DNA from: an uncultured Treponema sp.
Lineage (GTDB): Bacteria; Spirochaetota; Spirochaetia; Treponematales; Treponemataceae
NCBI GenBank assembly: GCA_937885175.1
Contig: CAKZZO010000063.1
Coordinates: forward strand, 5,584 to 69,583
Direction: 5' to 3'
Length of the DNA: 64,000 nt
This document shows, piece by piece, positions 18,544 through 27,903 of the stretch (positions are counted from its first letter, which is position 1; each line of letters begins with the position of its first letter). Under the pieces are notes generated by a model that did not search any database, was not told where the DNA came from, and was given only the letters and a program-made list of their open reading frames with translations. The translations under genes were made by a program, and so were the position numbers.

Positions 18544-21368
18544 TAGAGTTTTGCCAGTTTAATTGACTTTACGCTGAACTTGTAGGCATGGCCATTAATT
18601 TCAAAGTCCAAGTCTTCGCCAACTTTGTGATCCAGCAGTTCGTTTCCGAAAGGAGACATGTATGAGATAACACCCTTGTCGGCATCTGATTCCCAAGGTC
18701 CCAGAATCGTGTACTTTTCTTCCTTGTTGGTGTCCTTGTTGAGCAGGGTGACAACGGTGCCGAAAGAAATGTAAGATGTGGTTGCCGTTGTGGGGTCGAA
18801 GATAACTGCGCGTGCAAGTTCGCCCTGCAGCTGAGCCAGTTTCTTGTTCAGGTAGTGCTGGTGTTCCTTTGCTGCCTGATATTCTGCGTTTTCCTTTAAG
18901 TCGCCCTTTGCGCGAGCCTCGGAAACTTCCTGTGCATTCTGAGGAATCTGTACTTCGGACAGGTCCTTGAGTTCTGCTTCTTTTTCCACTTTCTTTGCCT
19001 GAGTAACCAGCATCCCCTTGGGAGAAGCAGAGCGTTCCTCGGTTTTGTGGAACTTGTAGTCGGGGTATTTTTCCAGAATCTTGTTGCGGAGCAGGGCTTT
19101 TTTGCTGCCGTCCAAGTCTGCAATGTCATCTACCAGTGTGTACATGTGAGTCATTACGGATTCAGGGCTTTCCAGCATGAAGTTAATCAGAGTGCCGTCA
19201 TCAAAGAGGAGTTTTTCTGCATTCTTGATGATTTTCTTGTTCTCCGTAGAATCCACGTGGCTGTTGATTTCGCGGTAGGCGTGGGCGATGATGTTCAGCA
19301 GGGCAATCAACTGCTTCTGGAGCGGGATGTCAACTTCCTTGAACCAGTCTTCATTGCGGCTGTTTTCAAAGAAATAAAGGATGGCGTTGCGGTAGCCACG
19401 GAAGTCGTCAAATGCGGCTGCAAGCAGGGCCTTTACTCTGTCTACGTGATTTTCTGCAATCAGCGTATCAAGCATCTTCTTTTCCAGAACCGTGGGGAAG
19501 AGCATGATGTACTGGTCAACCCAGTCAGGCAGGGTCTTGATGTTTGAAAGATAATCTTCACGCAGAGAGGTGTTCTTTGTATCCTTGAGTTCCAGATACA
19601 TAGCCTTGGGATTGTCAATGCGGCGATACAGTTTGTCAAAGGTGTATCTTGTTGACGGAGCAAGGCTGGGATATTTTGCGATGATTTTCTGTACAACCAG
19701 ATAAGAAGCCACAACCTGTTCATTTGCATCGTTTGTGGTGACGAAAGACTTTACGAATCCAGTGAAGTAGCTGAACATATCAGCAAACAAATCGCTTTCT
19801 TTTTCTGCTGCCGGGTCGTTTACATAGCGCATGAGGATGTCGATGCGGGCAAAGAACTGCTTCTGTGCCTTAAACTCATTGCTCAGCTTTTCAGACTGTG
19901 TGATTTCATGGTCGCGGACAATGTATTCGTTGATGTTGTTGGGATTGACACCGAAGGTTGCGTCAGTTTCAAGAATTTTCTTTGCCGCGCTGCTCCAGCT
20001 TGTCCATTCGCTGGAAGTGAGCAGACCCAGTTCCTTCTTTTCTTTTTCACCCTTTTTCTGGACGGTATTGACCAGTTCTGCCTTGATTTTCTTTAAGTCA
20101 CAACTGTTGTCAAAACTGCGGATGATAGTTTTGAGCGTCCATGTCTTGTCATCTTTAATCTTCTTGATGAGCAGATCACGCTTTTGCTTTGCAATCTTTG
20201 CTTTTTCTTCTTTTGAGGCACCCTTGCCAGCCTTGAGTGCGGCAAAATCAGGGTCTCCAGGAATAGACTGGGTTGCCTTGATAACCCAGATGTGGTCGTC
20301 TGCCAAGGGCTGCAGCGCGTCTACTGCCATTTTGAGGGAGATTTCCTTTACGCCTACTTTTGCACCAAAGTTGATTGACAGCATGTCGTTCACCACTTTT
20401 GTGATGACGCCTACATGCCAGGTGCGGTGGTAGACAAAGTGATTTACGTCAAAGGCAATGTGTTTTTCAAAGTCGTTGATGGCTTCAAATACATTGCGGA
20501 AACTCTGATTCAGGTTTGAGGAACGGATGTATTCGTCTACATTGCTGTGGGAGGCGTATTTTTTCTGATAACATTCAGTGATGTTGCGGCGGGCAGCACT
20601 GTCCTTAGGATCAATGGAGAGAATGAGTTTGAGGATAGAGATGGCCGTATCCCACTTTTGACTGTCCATGTAGTATGTGCACAGGTCATCCATGAGGAGG
20701 GCACTCTTGTCTTCGCCAATGGTCTTTGCAATTTTTCTCTGCACCATCAGAAAGAAGTCGATTTCCTCAGGAATAAGTGCAACCAGCTTTGTCCATACTT
20801 CCTTGACAGAATTGTAATTCTTGGCGTTTACGTAGCGGAGCAGGGCCTTCTTGTAGTATTCCTTGGACAGTTCGGGATTGCTGTTTTCGTAGTGAGCACC
20901 GAGGAGTTTTGCAACGTCTGCTTCCTCGAAGTCAATTTTAACCAGCGTTTCGTACAGAGCCCACTGTTCATCGTTGTCGTGCTCGCGGTAATATGCTGCC
21001 AGTGTGCGCAGGGCAAAACGGTTTGTGGCATCACGGGCAATAATGTACTGGCAGAGTTTTTCAACAATAGTATCCTTGTGGTTTTTCTGAAAAATGTCAG
21101 TGAGTGTTTCCAGTGAAGAATTGTCCAGTGCGCCTTTCTGCAGTGAGAGCATGCCTGAAATATACAGGGCGATAATACTGTCCTTTGCGTGAGAAAGCTG
21201 CTCATCACAAATCGCTTTGATTTCGTCAACGCTGCCATCGCTGATGATGTTCTCAACAAGGCTTTCAAGCTCAATCAAATTATTCTGTGTGTAATTACTG
21301 ATTGTGGCACGTGTCCATGTCTCTTCTTTCAGCATCTCCTGGACTTTTGTTACAAGTTCTTCTGACAT
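18543..21368 (-). CDS. greA: Transcription elongation factor GreA, long spirochaete form
   Basis: This protein rescues backtracked RNA polymerase by stimulating transcript cleavage. Only the last roughly 155 of 941 residues are GreA: a coiled coil with EARAKGDLKENAEYQAAKEH (acidic tip near residues 838-848) and the C-terminal FKBP-like domain (ISFGTVVTLL to the end). The first roughly 780 residues are an all-helical, repeat-like extension (TPR-like in parts, for example about 170-270) with a Lys-rich segment near 375-440. Long GreA proteins with such extensions are known in treponemes. It follows the TPR gene by 13 bases and shares its promoter. What the extension binds is unknown. Confidence 0.92.
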   Translation of the reverse strand: MSEELVTKVQEMLKEETWTRATISNYTQNNLIELESLVENIISDGSVDEIKAICDEQLSHAKDSIIALYISGMLSLQKGALDNSSLETLTDIFQKNHKDTIVEKLCQYIIARDATNRFALRTLAAYYREHDNDEQWALYETLVKIDFEEADVAKLLGAHYENSNPELSKEYYKKALLRYVNAKNYNSVKEVWTKLVALIPEEIDFFLMVQRKIAKTIGEDKSALLMDDLCTYYMDSQKWDTAISILKLILSIDPKDSAARRNITECYQKKYASHSNVDEYIRSSNLNQSFRNVFEAINDFEKHIAFDVNHFVYHRTWHVGVITKVVNDMLSINFGAKVGVKEISLKMAVDALQPLADDHIWVIKATQSIPGDPDFAALKAGKGASKEEKAKIAKQKRDLLIKKIKDDKTWTLKTIIRSFDNSCDLKKIKAELVNTVQKKGEKEKKELGLLTSSEWTSWSSAAKKILETDATFGVNPNNINEYIVRDHEITQSEKLSNEFKAQKQFFARIDILMRYVNDPAAEKESDLFADMFSYFTGFVKSFVTTNDANEQVVASYLVVQKIIAKYPSLAPSTRYTFDKLYRRIDNPKAMYLELKDTKNTSLREDYLSNIKTLPDWVDQYIMLFPTVLEKKMLDTLIAENHVDRVKALLAAAFDDFRGYRNAILYFFENSRNEDWFKEVDIPLQKQLIALLNIIAHAYREINSHVDSTENKKIIKNAEKLLFDDGTLINFMLESPESVMTHMYTLVDDIADLDGSKKALLRNKILEKYPDYKFHKTEERSASPKGMLVTQAKKVEKEAELKDLSEVQIPQNAQEVSEARAKGDLKENAEYQAAKEHQHYLNKKLAQLQGELARAVIFDPTTATTSYISFGTVVTLLNKDTNKEEKYTILGPWESDADKGVISYMSPFGNELLDHKVGEDLDFEINGHAYKFSVKSIKLAKL

Positions 21369-21381
21369 AAAATACTCCTAC

Positions 21382-22314
21382 TCACTTCATATTGTATAAA
21401 GTGTAAATCTCTCTATCCATCATTTTTATTTTTAACAGCACTTCATTGGTCTTTTCCCTTCCGCCTTCCGTTCTGACGTAATGGTCAATCAACCAGAAAT
21501 ACCTATTTATCAGTTTTGGCGTCAGCGTCTTTAGGTTGCTGGAGGGATTTCGCAGTTCATTTTCCGCTGCAAAAATATCCTGCTTTAACTTTCCAACTTC
21601 CTGGCTTCTCAGCTGCCGCTTTATCGAAAAGACCCCGTAGAGTACTCCGTACACCGGAATCCATTCGTTCAGTTCTTCTCCCGTATATTTTTTTTCTTCC
21701 ACCTGACGAATCAGAACCCGAATGAGCTCACTGTCCAGCAGAGCCAGGTCAATTGCCTGGGCATCAATAAAAAATGCTTCCCGAAAGAGGAGCTTTGCAT
21801 TTTTTTCTTCGCCACAGAGGGCATAGCAGTCTGCCATTTCCGCAATAATCGGAGCGGAGAGAGGACAGCATTTGTTTGCCGTGGTCAGGCACTGCAGTGC
21901 GTCCATGTAATTGCCCAGTTTTTTGTAGCAAAAGCCGATTTTACGGTAGACTTCCGCCTTCTGGTCGCCGTCACATTCATCCTGCAGCAACTCATAGCTT
22001 TGCTGTGCCAGCGTAAAGATGCCCTTGTCTGTTGCGTACACAGCCCGCTCAGGAATGGAACGATAGCGTTTCATCTCCGTGTGAAATGTTTTCCAGCGGG
22101 AAATAAGGCCTTCTCCTCTTTCAAACATATCCAGGGTTGGCAGTTTCTGAATATATTCTGCCCAGTAGTTACAGCACCATACGGCAAATTTTAATTCAGC
22201 GTTGTCCAAGTCGTACTGAAGGGAATCCACCAGCTCTTTTTTTGCCAGTGCAGGCTTGCCTTCTGCCAGGAGCGCATATGCTTTTGTTAATCCTTCTTCC
22301 GACTGAAAACCCAT
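21382..22314 (-). CDS. TPR-repeat protein upstream of greA
   Basis: This is a 310-residue cytoplasmic helical protein. TPR-like units are visible near residues 8-45, 100-135 (RKIGFCYKKLGNYMDALQCL) and 140-180 (MADCYALCGEEKNAKLLFREA). There is no signal peptide or membrane segment. It is first in a two-gene unit with greA and resembles the helical extension of that GreA in style, so a shared complex is possible (inference). Function is otherwise unassigned. Confidence 0.75.
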   Translation of the reverse strand: MGFQSEEGLTKAYALLAEGKPALAKKELVDSLQYDLDNAELKFAVWCCNYWAEYIQKLPTLDMFERGEGLISRWKTFHTEMKRYRSIPERAVYATDKGIFTLAQQSYELLQDECDGDQKAEVYRKIGFCYKKLGNYMDALQCLTTANKCCPLSAPIIAEMADCYALCGEEKNAKLLFREAFFIDAQAIDLALLDSELIRVLIRQVEEKKYTGEELNEWIPVYGVLYGVFSIKRQLRSQEVGKLKQDIFAAENELRNPSSNLKTLTPKLINRYFWLIDHYVRTEGGREKTNEVLLKIKMMDREIYTLYNMK

Positions 22315-22328
22315 AGCGTATAAAATCT

Positions 22329-22356
22329 ATTATATCAAACGGAGGATTTTAGTCAA
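22329..22356 (-). promoter_or_regulatory. Promoter of the TPR-greA unit
   Basis: On the minus strand TTGACT (22356-22351), a 16-base spacer and TATAAT (22334-22329). The ATG at 22314 lies 14 bases after the -10 box with no Shine-Dalgarno sequence, so the leader is predicted to be only about 8 bases. Confidence 0.7.
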
Positions 22357-22437
22357 TAGAACTGAATTTTTTGTAAAAAGGGGGAATAGTTTATAATGAG
22401 TTTTTTAAAATATGTCAATACCTTGTTTTTATTGCTT

Positions 22438-22474
22438 AAAAAAAGTCAGCGGTGTGCTGTTTTGTCTGACTTTT
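22438..22474. other. Hairpin in the greA-rpe intergenic region
   Basis: AAAAGTCAG (22441-22449) and CTGACTTTT (22466-22474) form a perfect 9-bp stem with a 16-base loop. The A-run before it gives a T-run on the minus strand, so it resembles a minus-direction terminator. A plus-strand TATAAT near 22392 could drive a short transcript through it. Nothing else is recognised in this 211-base gap besides the two flanking promoters. Confidence 0.4.
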
Positions 22475-22493
22475 CTCCCGCGATGGGAAATAG

Positions 22494-22522
22494 TTTACAA
22501 TATATTGCTTCCTTGGTATACT
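22494..22522 (+). promoter_or_regulatory. rpe promoter
   Basis: TTTACA (22494-22499), exactly 17 bases, then TATACT (22517-22522). It lies just upstream of ATG 22526 and ATG 22535, so the message would be leaderless or nearly so. Confidence 0.7.
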
Positions 22523-22525
22523 TAT

Positions 22526-23167
22526 ATGTCTACTATGAAAAAGCCTTTATTGTCTCCGTCCCTGCTTTCTGCGGATTTTGCAAACCTCGCCTCAGCCATT
22601 GCGCTTGTTGAAGAAAAAAAAGCGGGTGCCCTGCATGTTGATGTTATGGACGGTCAGTTTGTTCCTCAAATTTCTTATGGACAGCCAGTCATTCAGTCTG
22701 TGCGTCGGCTTACCTCCCTTCCTTTTGATGTGCACCTGATGGTGGAAAAGCCGGAGCTGATGGTGGAATCCTTTGCAAAGGCGGGAGCCGACTGGATTAC
22801 CTTTCACTATGAGGCGACAGTGCATATCCACCGCCTGATCCAGCAGATTCATGCCATGGGAAAGAAGGCTGGCATTTCCATTGTTCCTTCCACGCCGGTG
22901 CGGGTGCTGGACGAAATTCTGGCAGACATTGACTTGGTGCTGGTGATGACGGTCAATCCTGGTTTTGGCGGACAGGCTTTAATTCCTTCTTGTGTCAATA
23001 AAATCTCCCAACTTGCCGATATTCGTAAAGAGAAAGGATATGATTTCCTTATTTCTGTAGATGGCGGCGTAAATGACAAGACCGTGGATTCCGTGCTTCA
23101 GGCGGGGGCGGACATTGTTGTTTCAGGCTCGGCATTTTTTAACGGCTCGCTCAAGTGGGAGTTTTAG
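22526..23167 (+). CDS. rpe: Ribulose-phosphate 3-epimerase
   Basis: This is the pentose-phosphate pathway enzyme that interconverts ribulose 5-phosphate and xylulose 5-phosphate. It is a TIM-barrel protein with LLSPSLLSADFANL at the start, LHVDVMDGQFVPQISYG near residue 38, FDVHLMVEKPE near 68, MTVNPGFGGQALIPS near 142 and SVDGGVNDKT near 175. The frame extends upstream to 22412, but that part has no similarity to the family and lies before the promoter, so it is excluded. ATG 22535 is the alternative start and fits the predicted transcription start better. A TPR gene follows by 2 bases. Confidence 0.95.
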   Translation: MSTMKKPLLSPSLLSADFANLASAIALVEEKKAGALHVDVMDGQFVPQISYGQPVIQSVRRLTSLPFDVHLMVEKPELMVESFAKAGADWITFHYEATVHIHRLIQQIHAMGKKAGISIVPSTPVRVLDEILADIDLVLVMTVNPGFGGQALIPSCVNKISQLADIRKEKGYDFLISVDGGVNDKTVDSVLQAGADIVVSGSAFFNGSLKWEF

Positions 23168-23169
23168 GT

Positions 23170-24159
23170 ATGAAGAAAAATCGGTTGGTGCTGTGTATCA
23201 GCGTACTGGCAGTCTTGATTATGCTTCCGGGCTTTTCGCAAAAGGTTTCCTCGCCAGTTTCCGAGGCGGATACCCTTGTTTCTGGCTATGAGGCCTATCG
23301 CAATGAAGACTGGACCAGTGCCATGTTCTTTTTCAGAAAAGCGGTGTCGGTTTCTGGCGGCGTAACGGATGAGACCTGGTTTATGCTGATTATGAGCGAA
23401 ATGTATGCCGGTGAGTTTAAGTCTGCGCTGGGAGATTGCGATGTCTTTATGCACAAGTATCCCTACAGCATGTATCTTCCCCACATTCAGTATCAAAAGG
23501 GCAGGTGCCAGCACTTCCTGCATCAGAACGAAGCCGCTGTCCTTACCCTCAGTGATTTCTGCCATCAGTATCCCGACCATGAACTCTATGCCTCAGCCTT
23601 GTATTGGATTGCCGAATCTTTTTATGCTGAATACAATTACAATTCTGCCCGCGGTTTGTATGAGCGCATTGTCATGGATTATCCCCACGACACAAAGGTT
23701 GGGGCGGCGCAGTACCGCATTGATGCCATTGACCAGAAAAGTCGGGAAGAAAAACTTTTGTATCTGCTCAAAGTGACTGGAGAGGAAAACCTTGCCGCAA
23801 GAGAAGAATATGAACGGCAGCTCAAGCTCTTTGAAGCGGAAGACAAACTGGGACTGCACCAGCAGCTTGATGATGCCCGCAAGCGGATTCAGATGCTGGA
23901 GTTGGAACTGGATGCCCGCAAAAAGACCCCCGAAACGGCTTCTGCAGGCGGTGTGCTTGACTTTAACACTGCTGAGGCAAAGACTGGACAGAATGGGTCC
24001 GAATATACGGGAACAGGCTCCTACTATTCCACACCCTTTGCCCCTGTCATTCAGGCGCGTGGCGACGGGGATCCAGAGGTGGAGGCCTTAAAGCGCAAGG
24101 CCCGCCAGTTGCAGTACATGATGATTGAAGAACAGCGAAATGAGGGGGATGCAAAATGA
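23170..24159 (+). CDS. Exported TPR protein
   Basis: This is a 329-residue protein with a signal peptide (MKKNRLVLCISVLAVLIMLPGFSQ). TPR/BamD-YbgF-like units span about 35-190 (for example YQKGRCQHFLHQNEAAVLTL and YWIAESFYAEYNYNSARGLY). A coiled coil follows near 200-245, then a low-complexity tail. The frame opens at 23155, but ATG 23170 begins the signal peptide. It overlaps the next gene by ATGA. It probably acts as a periplasmic scaffold (inference). Confidence 0.75.
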   Translation: MKKNRLVLCISVLAVLIMLPGFSQKVSSPVSEADTLVSGYEAYRNEDWTSAMFFFRKAVSVSGGVTDETWFMLIMSEMYAGEFKSALGDCDVFMHKYPYSMYLPHIQYQKGRCQHFLHQNEAAVLTLSDFCHQYPDHELYASALYWIAESFYAEYNYNSARGLYERIVMDYPHDTKVGAAQYRIDAIDQKSREEKLLYLLKVTGEENLAAREEYERQLKLFEAEDKLGLHQQLDDARKRIQMLELELDARKKTPETASAGGVLDFNTAEAKTGQNGSEYTGTGSYYSTPFAPVIQARGDGDPEVEALKRKARQLQYMMIEEQRNEGDAK

Positions 24160-25433
24160 TAAGGCGCAGATTTTCTTTGCCACTTGCCGTACTCTGTCTC
24201 TTTTTGACGGCAGGTTCTTCTCTTCTTGTGGCCCAGACTGATGCTCCTGTAACGGAAGAAACTACAGAACGTCCCCAGCCCAAACTTTCGCCCGAAGAAA
24301 TTGAAGAAAGGGAAGAGATTCGCAGGGAGCTGGAGGCTGCAAAAAAAGCCGATGAAAAACGCCGTGAGCGTGAAGTTACGGATAAATATCTGGGTGTAGT
24401 GTATACGCCGGAAAAAAGCTGTACGCTTGAAAGCGGAAAAGTCCGGGTCGTCCTCAAAAAAAAGACTGGCTCCTTTAACATCTATGCCATTGACTCAAAA
24501 AAGAAAGCCATTCCTATTTTTGCATCGAATGACGGATTCCGCTCCACCTATTTTTCCCTGCTCATTGGAAAACGCGAATATCGCTTGAATCAGGCTTCCC
24601 GAATTTCTGCCCAGGTGCGTCAGCGTGACGAAGGCGCGCAGTTGGCCTATCGTCTGGAAAAGGACTTGCAGATTGTATTGGATTTTTCAATTCATGCCTC
24701 GATTGCCGGTGCGGAAGACGATATTGTAAAAGTTACGGTGTATACAACAAATTTGACAAAAAATCGCCAGGTGCTGGCCCTAAAAGCAGTCTTTGATACG
24801 GTTTTGGGAGAAAACCTGCTCTATCATTTTGTCACTTCGGCAGGGCAGAAAATTACTTCCGAGCGGCAGATTATTTCTTTTGAGAAGGAAAAATACGTCA
24901 TCTCCACAAATTCAAAGACTTCGGCGCAGTTTTTGCTGACGGGAAAATCAATTCCTACGCCTCAGACCATTTCCTTTGCCAACAGGGATGTGATTGAACA
25001 TTCTCTCTGGACACCAGTCATTCGGGAAGAAAGGGGATTCAGTACGGCTCTTACCTATAACAATTCCGCCATGTGCGTAAACTGGCCCTATTATGCTGTT
25101 GAGCCGGGGGAAACGACTTCCTTTAACTTCTACATTTGTCTTGCAACCGATGGAGATACGCCAAAAGGAACGGAATTCCTGGATTCTCTGGTGGATGATG
25201 CCCGCACGGTGGAAACGTTCTCCGCAAACGAGATTATCGTACATAAGCCTGAGGTTGATTTTGTCGTGGCTCCCATTACCGAAAATCAACTTGACCCTGA
25301 ATATATTCAGAACTTGATTGACCGAATCAATGCCCTCAATTCTGATCCAAAAGTCGTAGACCGGACGGAAGTGCGGCAGTTGAATGCGGAACTTGATGCA
25401 ATTCTTGAAAGGTTGAGGCGGATGAAGCAATGA
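24156..25433 (+). CDS. Exported protein of unknown function
   Basis: No family is recognised. The 425 residues begin with a signal peptide ending near LLVAQ (residue 25), followed by a Glu/Arg/Lys-rich helical stretch (about 45-75), a beta-rich middle (about 85-345) and a short C-terminal coiled coil (DRTEVRQLNAELDAILERL). It overlaps both neighbours by ATGA (24156 and 25430) between two TPR proteins, so the three probably form one envelope-associated complex. This is inference from gene order only. Confidence 0.7.
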   Translation: MIRRRFSLPLAVLCLFLTAGSSLLVAQTDAPVTEETTERPQPKLSPEEIEEREEIRRELEAAKKADEKRREREVTDKYLGVVYTPEKSCTLESGKVRVVLKKKTGSFNIYAIDSKKKAIPIFASNDGFRSTYFSLLIGKREYRLNQASRISAQVRQRDEGAQLAYRLEKDLQIVLDFSIHASIAGAEDDIVKVTVYTTNLTKNRQVLALKAVFDTVLGENLLYHFVTSAGQKITSERQIISFEKEKYVISTNSKTSAQFLLTGKSIPTPQTISFANRDVIEHSLWTPVIREERGFSTALTYNNSAMCVNWPYYAVEPGETTSFNFYICLATDGDTPKGTEFLDSLVDDARTVETFSANEIIVHKPEVDFVVAPITENQLDPEYIQNLIDRINALNSDPKVVDRTEVRQLNAELDAILERLRRMKQ

Positions 25434-26536
25434 GAAAGTCTGCGCTGGAACAGGCAAAAGCGCTTTTGAAACGCCGGAGTTTTGCCCGTGCCCTTACCAT
25501 TTTGGAGGCGGCAGAGGCAAATTACCGCGAGAGTTTTGATTATCATCTCACCGCTGGAATCGCATGTCTCTATCTGGGGATATGGGGCAGTGCGGTTTCT
25601 TACTTTCAGCAGGCACGAAAAATCCGTGTAACGGATACCAATTTACTTTTGGCTCAGGCGGTTTTGTATTTGCGGCGGGGAGATACGGACAGGGCCCTGC
25701 AATACTATCTGGACGTGCTTGACAATGACCCGGAAAATAAAACGGCAAAAGAAGCAATGGAGTTTATCCGCACCAACGGCAACTATGAGACTATCTGCAA
25801 CTGGTTTGACAGCGGCCGCATTCAGAAATTTTATCCGCCGCTGGGAGTAAATCCTTCCAAGGTGGCCCGCATTGTGCTTTCTGCAGTGGCGGGAGTTTGT
25901 GTCGGCTTGTGCATTATCCTGCTCCTAAAACCCCAGTCCTATACTGATTCAGGAAAGCGGGCAGACTTGTCAACTCTTGCCCTCACTGCTGATGAGGCGA
26001 AGAATCTGCATGAAAAGGATTTGTCTGGAGCCGTCTACCATTATATTCTTTCTGACAGGGAAATCCGCACGGCGTATGATGATGCCCGTCAGTATTTTCA
26101 GGACTTCCGTGACAATGCGGCCACGGTGGAAATCAACCGCATCTTGAACAGCAATGCTTCCTCTGCAGTCCGCCAAAAAGCCAGCCTGCTTTTGACCTAT
26201 TTTGAAGAGCCGACTTTTGACAGTCTGACGGATAATTATTCCTATAAGCAGATTGCGGAAGACCCGGTCTTGTATCTTGGTTGCTGGGTGGCATGGTCAG
26301 GAAGAATTACCAATGCGGTGGCAGAAGACGGCTCCTACCGCTGCGATTTGCTGCTTGGCTACCAGGACTTGCAGCGGGTGGAAGGCATTGTGCCCCTCTT
26401 TTTTTCCGTTGCGCCCGTGCCTGAAATTGACGGAACGAGAAGCGTGAGAGTTCTTGCAAAAATCGGTTTGGAAAATGGAAGACTCAGTCTTTTAGGGCGA
26501 TCGGTGTATCAGCCATTGCAAAAATCCGCTGACTAG
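25430..26536 (+). CDS. Membrane-anchored TPR protein
   Basis: The 368 residues hold TPR units at about 1-125 (LTAGIACLYLGIWGSAVSYFQQA, LLAQAVLYLRRGDTDRALQYYLDV), one transmembrane segment near 142-166 (VARIVLSAVAGVCVGLCIILLL) and a C-terminal domain of about 200 residues without a recognised fold. With no N-terminal signal, the TPR half is predicted to be cytoplasmic and the rest periplasmic. It closes the rpe-led operon. Confidence 0.72.
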   Translation: MRKSALEQAKALLKRRSFARALTILEAAEANYRESFDYHLTAGIACLYLGIWGSAVSYFQQARKIRVTDTNLLLAQAVLYLRRGDTDRALQYYLDVLDNDPENKTAKEAMEFIRTNGNYETICNWFDSGRIQKFYPPLGVNPSKVARIVLSAVAGVCVGLCIILLLKPQSYTDSGKRADLSTLALTADEAKNLHEKDLSGAVYHYILSDREIRTAYDDARQYFQDFRDNAATVEINRILNSNASSAVRQKASLLLTYFEEPTFDSLTDNYSYKQIAEDPVLYLGCWVAWSGRITNAVAEDGSYRCDLLLGYQDLQRVEGIVPLFFSVAPVPEIDGTRSVRVLAKIGLENGRLSLLGRSVYQPLQKSAD

Positions 26537-26669
26537 TATACATTATAAGAAAAATGAGATTTTTTTGAAAAAATGTGATTTTTTTTCAATTTTTTTGTAT
26601 AAAATGCAATTTTGATGCCTATATATAAGTGAGTGCGCGGAAAAGACGGGCGCACGGTGGGAGGAAAAG

Positions 26670-27902
26670 GTGGCAAAAATGGTAGAGACCAAGGCAGCGA
26701 CAGAAATGTCGGAAAAGCTGAAGGCACTGGAAGCGGCACGCCTGCAAATTGAAAAGCAGTTTGGTGCTGGCTCATTGATGAAACTGGGAACCCAGGCAGA
26801 CACTGCGTCGATTGACGTTGTACCTTCCGGTTCCATTCTCTTGGACGAAGCATTAGGCGTAGGCGGCTATCCCCGTGGACGCATCATTGAAATGTACGGT
26901 CCTGAAAGTTCCGGCAAAACAACATTGGCCCTGCATGCCGTTGCTGAGGCACAGAAACTGGGGGGCATTGCAGCCTTTGTGGATGCAGAGCATGCCCTTG
27001 ACCCTGTTTATGCAAAGAATCTGGGCGTAAACATTGATGAACTGTGGGTGAGCCAGCCAGACACGGGCGAGCAGGCTTTGGAAATTACCGAAAGTCTTGT
27101 GCGAAGCGGTGCAGTGGATATCATCGTTGTGGACTCGGTTGCGGCTCTTACTCCGCAAAAAGAAATTGAAGGCGACATGGGTGAGGCTCAGATGGGCTTG
27201 CAGGCGCGTCTTATGAGTCAGGCTTTGCGCAAACTTACGGCAATCGTTGGAAAGTCAAAGTGCATCATTGTCTTTATCAACCAGATTCGCATGAAAATCG
27301 GCGTTATGTTCGGAAACCCGGAGACAACGACTGGCGGTAACGCATTGAAGTTCTATTCATCAGTGCGTCTTGAAATCCGCCGCATCGAGTCAATCGACGG
27401 CAAGGGGGATGAGGATGCTGTGGGTAACCGTGTTCGCGTAAAGGTTGTTAAGAATAAGGTTGCGCCTCCTTTCCGCAAGGTGGAACTGGACATCTACTTT
27501 GGAAAAGGGGTGAGCGCAACGGCATCTCTGCTGGATTCTGCCGTAAAGCATGGCATTATCGACAAGCGCGGTGCATGGTATACCCGTGGCGAAGAAAAAA
27601 TTGGACAGGGAAAAGAAAATGCACTGGCTTTCCTTGCCCAAAACCCCGATTACATGCATACGCTGGAAGTACAGTTGCGTAACGAACTCTTCCCCGGACA
27701 GGTTCTCAAAACCAAAGAGGGAGTGGCAGTCTATCCAGAGCAGGAAAAGGCCGCAAAGGCAGCCGCAAAAGCCGCAAAGGAGGGTAAGCCTGCCGCAGAA
27801 GCAGCCGTAACCGTAACTCCTGCAGGAGCAAATGCGGTAAAATCGGAAGGAAAAGCGGTGCCTGAAAGTGCAAGCGTTTCTGCAAAGGACGCACTCTTCT
27901 AA
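26670..27902 (+). CDS. recA: Recombinase RecA
   Basis: This is the DNA strand-exchange ATPase for homologous recombination and repair. Start GTG 26670 has GGGAGG (26658-26663) upstream. It has Walker [10 protein letters not shown] near residue 81, Walker [13 protein letters not shown] near 154, [22 protein letters not shown] near 217 and the C-terminal [14 protein letters not shown]. The 410 residues exceed the usual 340-350 because of an Ala/Lys-rich tail (about 355-400). The 133-base gap before it is very AT-rich, with TATAAA near 26598. It leads the run to folK and scpAB. Confidence 0.97.
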   Translation: MAKMVETKAATEMSEKLKALEAARLQIEKQFGAGSLMKLGTQADTASIDVVPSGSILLDEALGVGGYPRGRIIEMYGPESSGKTTLALHAVAEAQKLGGIAAFVDAEHALDPVYAKNLGVNIDELWVSQPDTGEQALEITESLVRSGAVDIIVVDSVAALTPQKEIEGDMGEAQMGLQARLMSQALRKLTAIVGKSKCIIVFINQIRMKIGVMFGNPETTTGGNALKFYSSVRLEIRRIESIDGKGDEDAVGNRVRVKVVKNKVAPPFRKVELDIYFGKGVSATASLLDSAVKHGIIDKRGAWYTRGEEKIGQGKENALAFLAQNPDYMHTLEVQLRNELFPGQVLKTKEGVAVYPEQEKAAKAAAKAAKEGKPAAEAAVTVTPAGANAVKSEGKAVPESASVSAKDALF

Positions 27903-27903
27903 T

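Noticed and set aside
22396..22611. Open frame between greA and rpe
   Set aside because: It overlaps the rpe promoter and start, has no family match and no good ribosome site.
26537..26669. SOS (LexA) box before recA
   Set aside because: No convincing LexA-type palindrome is visible; only AT-rich runs and possible -10 boxes.
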